From the NCBI GenBank assembly GCA_016196905.1, contig JACPWV010000133.1, forward strand, positions 1 to 7,673: a stretch of 7,673 bases of DNA, written 5' to 3'. The stretch comes from Chloroflexota bacterium. Lineage in GTDB: Bacteria; Chloroflexota; Anaerolineae; UBA7937; JACPPX01. A model generated the notes under the pieces. The model was not told the origin of the DNA. It made no database searches and saw only the letters and a list, made by a program, of their open reading frames with translations. The translations under genes were made by a program, and so were the position numbers. How positions within the stretch are numbered: the stretch's first letter is position 1; each line of letters begins with the position of its first letter. This document shows, in pieces, positions 6,497 through 7,673 of the stretch.

Positions 6497-6733
6497 TCAC
6501 TGACCCATCATCTGCCGCATCATATCGCGCATCCCGTCCGCCATCCCATGGTCCATGGGGCCCATCATTCCCTGCATCATGTTCATCATGTCGCCCATGC
6601 CGTTCATCATACCCGTCATCTGTGACCAACTGAGCCATTGGACCAGAGTCAGGAGCAAAGCGATGAACAGCACCGCCAGGGCTAGAAGCAGCGTGATGGC
6701 GCTTAATCCCAATACATATTCGGCTCGAATCAT
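6497..6733 (-). CDS. Small membrane protein with methionine-rich tail
   Basis: I know no named family for this 78-residue protein. Residues 1-8 carry a single Arg, and residues ~9-36 form one strong membrane helix (LSAITLLLALAVLFIALLL) ending in VQWLSW. Residues 38-78 are extremely methionine-rich: 17 Met in 41 residues, with only one His and no Cys, in repeats such as GMMNGM, MMNMM and GMMGPM. The basic N-terminus favours N-in topology, so the Met tail should face outward. Met clusters of this kind bind Cu(I) in several copper-handling proteins, so a copper role is possible but inferred. The start is the ATG at 6733, fixed by GAGGAGGGGA upstream; the reading frame extends to 6820, but that extension lies within the CcdA gene. 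The gap to the CcdA-type gene is 19 nt, and the two are likely co-transcribed. Confidence 0.75.
   Translation of the reverse strand: MIRAEYVLGLSAITLLLALAVLFIALLLTLVQWLSWSQMTGMMNGMGDMMNMMQGMMGPMDHGMADGMRDMMRQMMGQ
6506..6619. repeat. Low-complexity CAT/ATG-rich tract encoding the methionine tail
   Basis: On the plus strand this stretch is full of CAT trinucleotides in one frame, with irregular spacing. It is the complement of the ATG codons of the methionine-rich protein. It is a degenerate codon-level repeat and not an exact tandem array, so it is best read as protein low complexity. Confidence 0.6.
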
Positions 6734-6740
6734 GGGATAC

Positions 6741-6750
6741 TCCCCTCCTC
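6741..6750 (-). promoter_or_regulatory. Shine-Dalgarno fixing the start of the methionine-rich gene
   Basis: GAGGAGGGGA on the minus strand lies 7 nt upstream of the ATG at 6733 and just after the TAG of the CcdA-type gene (6753-6755). It is among the strongest ribosome sites in the window. It decides for the 78-residue product over the 107-residue in-frame extension. Confidence 0.8.
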
Positions 6751-6752
6751 TT

Positions 6753-7631
6753 CTAGACTGTCTTGCTGCCGAAGAGCTGGATGAACCACTCCTCGATGCC
6801 CCTAAACCAGACTTGGACATCGGGAGGTAGATAACGGTTGAACATAGTCAGATTGCCGCTAATCATCAATAGTCCCAGAGCCAATAGAATCATGCCGCTG
6901 GCCGTGCTGCTCGTATGCAAGACGAGTCCCCGCTGTCCGAGGTTGAGAACGAAAGACCTGCCGTGCAGGATACGCCAGGCACGGCTGTTTCGATCCGTCC
7001 GGCCAAGGAAGGTAGAAATCAGGATGAGCGGCAGCCCTAAGCCGAGTGCGTAGATCAACATGAAGAGCATACCCTGATACACGGTGGCCGTCGAGGCGGC
7101 CATGATCAGGAAGCTGCCCAAAATGGGGCCAATGCAGCCGGTCCAGCCCAGCGCGAAGGTGGCTCCGAAGAGAAACGAACCGCCCAGGGTGGCCGAGGGC
7201 TGTTGCTCGATGTGTAGCCCGCCAAAGCCCTTGCCCAAGATAGCGAGCAGACCAAAGGCGATGATGACTAGGCCGCCCAGGGTGGCCATGGCGCCGAGGT
7301 GCTGACGAAGGAAGCTGCCGATTAAGGTGGCGCTACCCCCTATCAGGCTGAACACGACGGCCAGACCCAGGAAGAAGGCCACGGTCATCAGGGCCACGCG
7401 CTTGCGATCCGCGGAGACGGTGAAGGAAAAGTAGGCGGGCAGGATCGGTACCGTGCATGGCGAAATAAAACTCAGCACCCCTGCTACAAACGCCAAGACG
7501 CCCATCAAGGCCAGGCTATCCTTGGGCAGGTTGCCCTGGACCGTCCGGCCAGTTGATGGCTCCGCCCAAGCTGGAGCGCTGGCTAACCCGAAAATAACGA
7601 GGGCCAGAAGGCTTCTCCAGGTATACTTCAT
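6753..7631 (-). CDS. ccdA: CcdA/DsbD-type transmembrane thiol-disulfide transporter
   Basis: Integral membrane protein that moves reducing equivalents from cytoplasmic thioredoxin to periplasmic thiol proteins; here CcmG is the expected acceptor. From the ATG at 7631 it has 292 residues. Residues 1-23 look like a signal peptide (MKYTWRSLLA, ending APAWA before EPS). Six membrane helices follow, roughly at 43-68, 79-103, 115-133, 150-172, 185-207 and 246-262. The two redox cysteines sit in the conserved SPCTVPILP (C59) and GWTGCIGPILG (C166). The loop of about 35 residues between helices 5 and 6 is basic (RTDRNSRAWR), and a hydrophilic C-terminal tail of about 30 residues follows, so the protein is longer than a minimal CcdA of about 230 residues. 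No thioredoxin or DsbD alpha domain is fused. A GTG at 7640 with GGAGG upstream (7652-7656) would add three residues (MAR) and is an equally possible start. Confidence 0.9.
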   Translation of the reverse strand: MKYTWRSLLALVIFGLASAPAWAEPSTGRTVQGNLPKDSLALMGVLAFVAGVLSFISPCTVPILPAYFSFTVSADRKRVALMTVAFFLGLAVVFSLIGGSATLIGSFLRQHLGAMATLGGLVIIAFGLLAILGKGFGGLHIEQQPSATLGGSFLFGATFALGWTGCIGPILGSFLIMAASTATVYQGMLFMLIYALGLGLPLILISTFLGRTDRNSRAWRILHGRSFVLNLGQRGLVLHTSSTASGMILLALGLLMISGNLTMFNRYLPPDVQVWFRGIEEWFIQLFGSKTV

Positions 7632-7646
7632 CCTAGCCACCCCAAC

Positions 7647-7673
7647 TCAGGCCTCCGTCTTCGCTGCGGAAGA
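7647..7673 (-). CDS. Possible C-terminal end of an upstream gene
   Basis: One minus-strand frame entering from the right edge reads SSAAKTEA and then TGA (7647-7649), just before the CcdA-type gene. Its last codons contain the GGAGG that could serve that gene, a pattern seen at other junctions here. With only eight codons the product cannot be identified, and the frame could be non-coding. Confidence 0.25.
   Translation of the reverse strand, partial: SSAAKTEA

Noticed and set aside
6468..6499. Possible rho-independent terminator after the methionine-rich gene
   Set aside because: A 5-bp GGCCA/TGGCC stem with a 14-nt loop is followed by only four T residues with a G before them. The stem is too short and the U-tract too weak to call.
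6506..6619. CAT-rich tract as a CRISPR-like or tandem-repeat array
   Set aside because: Units are irregular in length and spacing, and the pattern is fully explained by ATG codons in one reading frame.
6497..6820. Longer 107-residue version of the methionine-rich protein
   Set aside because: The extra N-terminal 29 residues overlap the end of the CcdA-type gene, are Ser/Arg/Gly-rich, and lack the strong ribosome site that precedes the ATG at 6733.
6753..7631. Full-length DsbD assignment for the CcdA-type gene
   Set aside because: Only the membrane domain with its two cysteines is present; there is no thioredoxin-like C-terminal domain or immunoglobulin-like N-terminal domain.

Overview
The window holds one long run of genes, all on the minus strand. 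It is most of a System I cytochrome c maturation (Ccm) gene cluster, read from right to left. The DNA is GC-rich (roughly 60% by eye) and tightly packed: junctions are 1-4 nt overlaps or gaps of a few bases, with Shine-Dalgarno sequences often lying inside the end of the preceding gene. Organism: a bacterium with c-type cytochromes. Four traits tentatively suggest Chloroflexota or a similar deep-branching lineage: a CXXXY-type CcmE, a CcmI-like protein ending in a zinc ribbon, TTG/GTG-type starts and a mosaic gene order. This is inference and no marker gene confirms it.

Layout in order of transcription (high to low coordinate). Positions 7647-7673 may be the tail of an upstream gene. Next comes a CcdA/DsbD-type thiol-disulfide transporter (6753-7631), then a 78-residue membrane-anchored, extremely methionine-rich protein (6497-6733). 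A 74-nt spacer follows with a plausible internal promoter. After it come ccmE (5976-6422), ccmF (3945-5966, TTG start), ccmH (3434-3934) and ccmG (2895-3434). Three less standard genes follow: a CcmI-like membrane/coiled-coil/zinc-ribbon protein (2489-2881), an unrecognised exported beta-rich protein with a C-terminal membrane anchor (1485-2492), and an NDUFA9-like extended SDR (529-1488). The last gene, ccmA, begins at 526 and runs off the left edge at its D-loop. ccmB and ccmC are expected beyond that edge.

How they work together (established for the families): CcmABCD load heme onto CcmE and release it. CcmE carries heme covalently to CcmF. CcmF, with CcmH, ligates heme to the CXXCH motif of apocytochromes. 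CcdA passes electrons across the membrane to CcmG, which with CcmH keeps the apocytochrome cysteines reduced. The NDUFA9-like SDR and the exported beta-rich protein have no established Ccm role; their place here depends on gene linkage only.

Most notable points: a CcmE with the CPSKY (CXXXY) heme site together with an intact CcmG and CcmH; a CcmH with two extra cysteines beside its CXXC; and the methionine-stripe mini-protein. No RNA gene, mobile element, CRISPR array or insertion sequence was seen, and there is no gene-free stretch over 300 bases.
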